Positions 6,529 to 6,715 of a stretch of 6,715 bases of DNA are shown one piece after another (the stretch's first letter is position 1; every line of letters begins with the position of its first letter). The DNA comes from an uncultured Eubacteriales bacterium. Its GTDB lineage: Bacteria; Bacillota; Clostridia; Oscillospirales; RGIG7773. The translations under genes and the position numbers were made by a program. The notes beneath the pieces were generated by a model, which saw only the letters and a list, made by a program, of their open reading frames with translations, searched no databases and was not told the DNA's origin. Where the stretch lies: assembly GCA_934541205.1 (NCBI GenBank), contig CAKTDK010000099.1:1-6715 (forward strand), in the 5' to 3' direction.

Positions 6529-6697
6529 GTAAATGGCAGGTCTCCTGACTTTTTTTCATCCTACTTGCAAAAACCTTCCCGAAACTAAAAAGTCTCAGTG
6601 GCAAAAATTTGCTTTGGTCAAAATTACAGTAGCGGGGGCTGTCACGGATTTTCACCGTGTTCCCTATTAATTCGCCGATTAAAGCAAAACCATTAAC
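6529..6697 (-). promoter_or_regulatory. Cobalamin (B12) riboswitch aptamer
   Basis: The minus strand carries the conserved landmarks in order: AATAGGGAACACGGTGAAAA followed by TCCGTGACAG; the L5 stem-loop ACAG-CCCCCGCTA-CTGT (6642-6626); GCCACTGAGA; GGGAAGG; GTAGGATGA; and a perfect B12 box AGTCAGGAGACCTGCC (6550-6535). The closing stem GTTAATGG (6697-6690) with CCATTTAC (6536-6529) pairs with one mismatch. It binds adenosylcobalamin or a related corrinoid in the nascent mRNA and normally turns expression off. Here it precedes the toroid-DUF4430 operon, which ties those proteins to corrinoid supply. The aptamer is complete in the window. The minus-strand frame that crosses it has no SD or family features and is not a gene. 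Confidence 0.97.
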
Positions 6698-6703
6698 CCT
6701 GAC

Positions 6704-6709
6704 AATATA
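6704..6709 (-). promoter_or_regulatory. Possible -10 box of the riboswitch operon promoter
   Basis: TATATT (5/6 match to TATAAT) lies 6 bases before the first base of the aptamer's closing stem, so transcription would start almost exactly at the riboswitch. The -35 region is outside the window, so the promoter cannot be confirmed. An overlapping TAATAT at 6712-6707 is an alternative. Confidence 0.4.
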
Positions 6710-6715
6710 TTATTT

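Noticed and set aside
6422..6655. 77-residue minus-strand frame across the riboswitch
   Set aside because: It runs through the conserved aptamer (B12 box, L5) in a frame with no SD and no protein-like features. RNA conservation explains the sequence.

Overview
The window is AT-rich DNA whose readable genes all lie on the minus strand. The AT-rich codon use, strong purine Shine-Dalgarno (SD) sites, Gram-positive signal peptides, one lipobox, FIVAR-type stalk repeats and a sortase-like tail suggest a low-GC Firmicute, probably an anaerobic gut-type clostridium. This is inference from composition and protein architecture; there is no marker gene in the window.

Layout, read in the direction of transcription from right to left. 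(1) 6715-6306: a 410-base leader. It begins with a possible -10 box at the window edge and a clear cobalamin (B12) riboswitch aptamer (6697-6529). Next come a hairpin that displays GGAGG in its loop, a possible 35-codon leader ORF (6495-6388), a terminator-like hairpin inside that ORF (6480-6453), and a nested structure whose outer 14-bp stem covers the ribosome-binding site of the next gene. (2) 6305-4239: a 688-residue secreted, wall- or membrane-anchored protein with an alpha/alpha toroid like the alpha domain of transcobalamin and intrinsic factor, followed by a helical stalk. (3) 4239-3484: a 251-residue lipoprotein with a DUF4430 domain, the fold of the transcobalamin beta domain. Its ATG overlaps the toroid gene's stop codon (TAATG). 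(4) 3480-3451: a strong terminator closing this two-gene operon. (5) 3450-3336: an AT-rich spacer with a candidate promoter. (6) 3335-1: an N-terminal 1111-residue fragment of a giant secreted SGNH (DUF4886-like) hydrolase with two CBM9-like domains and five FIVAR-like repeats. It runs off the left edge.

How the genes work together: the two operon products look like the two halves of a transcobalamin-type corrinoid binder, split between a surface-anchored toroid and a membrane-tethered beta domain, and they sit under a B12 riboswitch. The simplest reading is a B12-repressed corrinoid capture system on the cell surface. The leader seems to carry more than one control layer: aptamer, SD-in-loop hairpin with leader ORF, terminator, then SD sequestration. 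The downstream SGNH gene has its own promoter region, is separated by a terminator, and looks functionally independent (cell-surface glycan or ester processing). No RNA genes other than the riboswitch, no mobile elements, no CRISPR array and no convincing plus-strand gene were seen.
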